A DNA stretch of 64,000 nt from contig JAJKFJ010021829.1 of NCBI GenBank assembly GCA_027382625.1, positions 22,946-86,945 on the forward strand. The letters run 5' to 3'. The position numbers and the translations under genes are program-made. Position 1 is the stretch's first letter. Each line of letters begins with the position of its first letter. Positions 62,601-64,000 of the stretch are shown here, one piece after another. The notes under the pieces are model-generated. The model did no database searches and was not told where the DNA came from. It saw only the letters and a program-made list of their open reading frames with translations. This DNA is from Tetmemena sp. SeJ-2015 (Eukaryota > Ciliophora > Spirotrichea > Sporadotrichida > Oxytrichidae).

Positions 62601-64000
62601 TCTCTTAAAAGCAAGAGCAACAACCATCATATGAGCAGTCGAACTGGAACTCCTCCCAGAAAAAGCAACTTGAGAATCAGTTCTAGGCAAGAGCGCTACC
62701 AACTCGCTAGATTGCTCATGACTAGTAGCAGCTGTTCACATTCTAGATGAAAAACTTGGGATAGAATCAAGAGGCTCAATTCAATAGCAGCATGAAGAGA
62801 CAGCAGATGATGTTCAGCAGCCTGAATGAGTCTACTAAGAATCCACTCAGCCTCGGCTACAACAATAATCAGTTTGGAAAAACTTAGAACAACATGGAGC
62901 AAATAATCTCAGGGAGCGGGTGCCCTAGCTCACCTTTTGAGAAGGGAGTACATAACTCTCATACAAAGTAGAATGTGCATATTGTGCATTAACACTACTA
63001 AACTGAAACACCACAAACTTGGGGCAGCCAAAACACATACACACAGAGAACTGTAAACCAAAAGAGGCAGCAGAATCTAATTGATGGAATAGAGAAACTA
63101 TATTTCATAGCGAGAAGATTCGAACAGTCTCTAAAAGAAACAAGCTTTTAGCAGTGGAGAGAGTCTTGCTATGAAGATGTATATTTTTAAAAGACTAAAC
63201 TCACCAAGAAGAGTAAAATCATTAGATGATACATGATGTCTCAGGAGACTTTGATGTTTCATCTGACTGCTAGAACTTCTCCTCCCACAAACCACACTAC
63301 TATCAAACTCATGGAAGAGAAGCGTAGACTTACTAAGAAAGTCTGCAGCAGAATCAGGTAGAGGAGGCAGATGGGTTATCAGAGCCTTGTTACTATAAAA
63401 CCAATGAGGGCTACTTCTATCCAACGCAACAGCATCAATCAATTGTGCAGCAGATAACGCAGATGAACGACTTTTCTAACTTCAACGAGAGCTAAGATGA
63501 CAACACTATCATGCTCTCTATGAACTAAAACCGGCCTGATAGCAGACAGGATAAACAAAGAACCACATACCAGGATGGGGGAGTTGTGCTTCAACCCTAT
63601 GACGAGCCAATAAGCCCCATAAGTAATCATGGAGCATCCTACTGCTAAAACTTTTATCCTTAGAATGATGAAAAATAATATACCATAGCTAATCAACCCT
63701 ACAACCAGCCTATGATGTACTTCACCTCAGATCTTCCAACTTAGGTCATGTCCCAGTAAACTTTAACTAATGACCCAAGCACCATTTCCTTAGCTCCTCA
63801 ATCAGTAATTCCCATTCCATATCCAGCCCCTCCTTCCTCTAGCAAAACCTAAGCGAAATAAAGGTCACTCATCCATAACTAAGTCTCAAGTGAGGGACCC
63901 AGCAGTCAGAGTAACAGCTAAAAGAAAGTTTAAAGTGGATTCAGTAAGATCCAGCTTAGTAAAATATCGCATTCTTCAGCTTTTTCATCATAGCGTTCAT
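59645..64000 (+). CDS. Sfi1-like repeat protein, 3' end outside window
   Basis: Probable start ATG 59,645 (MYRHLQLDSFQLDGESSEKE). Early blocks are Ser/Gln-rich, with a helical block QKVIRQFYLRTGWKELQQ near 60,310. LSENANEKTK lies near 61,690; after a one-base frame change it continues ATFVLSEKVEQLQNQYKD. Between 61,830 and 62,340 are repeated basic helices with spaced aromatic-Trp motifs (AVGKWKQVIEK, RFFQSWVQYVLDR, KFFNEWKGPFMK), and later FQQWRESCYEDV (63,150). This spacing is like the centrin-binding Sfi1 repeats of basal bodies. From 63,253 a Gln/Pro/Ser-rich tail is the right arm of the inverted duplication. Several inserts (about 60,000-60,200, 60,970-61,130 and 63,176) are IES candidates. 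Confidence 0.6.
63176..63252. other. IES, pointer GATGT (Sfi1-like gene)
   Basis: GATGT at 63,176-63,180 and 63,253-63,257. Removing 77 nt joins WRESCYEDV to SSDCQNFSSHKP and changes frame correctly. Confidence 0.9.
63253..63972. repeat. Inverted repeat, right arm (without the two IESs)
   Basis: Near-identical reverse complement of 54,675-55,571. The arm starts exactly at an MDS pointer and stops at ...AAAATATCGCAT, beyond which the two copies are unrelated. Confidence 0.95.

Noticed and set aside
1..64000. Germline transposons of the TBE type (telomere-repeat ends, transposase)
   Set aside because: I saw no C4A4/G4T4 terminal repeats and no transposase motif on either strand.

Overview
The window reads as germline (micronuclear) DNA of a spirotrich ciliate of the Oxytricha/Stylonychia type; the organism is an inference. 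Three things in the sequence support this. (1) Genes stay open for hundreds of codons only if TAA and TAG are read as Gln and TGA is the only stop; standard-code ORFs are fragments of these genes. (2) Coding blocks are interrupted every few hundred bases by short AT-rich inserts flanked by 3-10 bp direct repeats. Removing one repeat plus the insert restores the frame and the conserved protein motif. This is the pointer arrangement of macronuclear-destined segments (MDSs) and internal eliminated sequences (IESs). (3) Genuine GT-AG introns are also present, are tiny (31 and 34 nt), and look different from the IESs.

Layout. 1-7.3 kb (-): membrane receptor with LamG, REJ and GPS-like modules, running off the left edge. 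7.67-10.05 kb (+): IFT80. 10.3-12.8 kb (+): Ser/Gln-rich protein. 13.8-18.5 kb (+): TBC-domain Rab-GAP. 18.95-22.4 kb (+): Gln/Ser/Asn-rich coding blocks. 22.3-27.3 kb (-): coiled-coil protein. 27.5-39.05 kb (-): tandem array of UvrD-like superfamily 1 helicases, with two full copies flanked by an N-terminal half and a C-terminal half. 39.2-44.3 kb: convergent pair of proteins that both begin MG-x-CQSC. 44.6-50.7 kb (+): large Gln-rich, possibly ciliary protein. 50.9-54.3 kb (+): AIFM3-like oxidoreductase whose cofactor motifs are degenerate. 54.3-55.6 kb (-): 3' end of a gene whose MDS is duplicated in inverted orientation at 63.25-63.97 kb. 55.7-57.5 kb: IES-free, GC-richer block with TTC4/CNS1 and a small membrane protein. 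58.3-59.6 kb (+): EF-hand-like protein with one in-frame TGA. 59.6-64.0 kb (+): Sfi1-like protein running off the right edge.

The most unusual features are: the inverted MDS duplication, in which one copy holds two precise IESs that the other lacks; the permuted helicase array, whose end copies break at the helicase motif IV where an internal copy carries an IES; and extremely short or zero-length IES-like repeats. A few one-base frame breaks remain and may be assembly indels.
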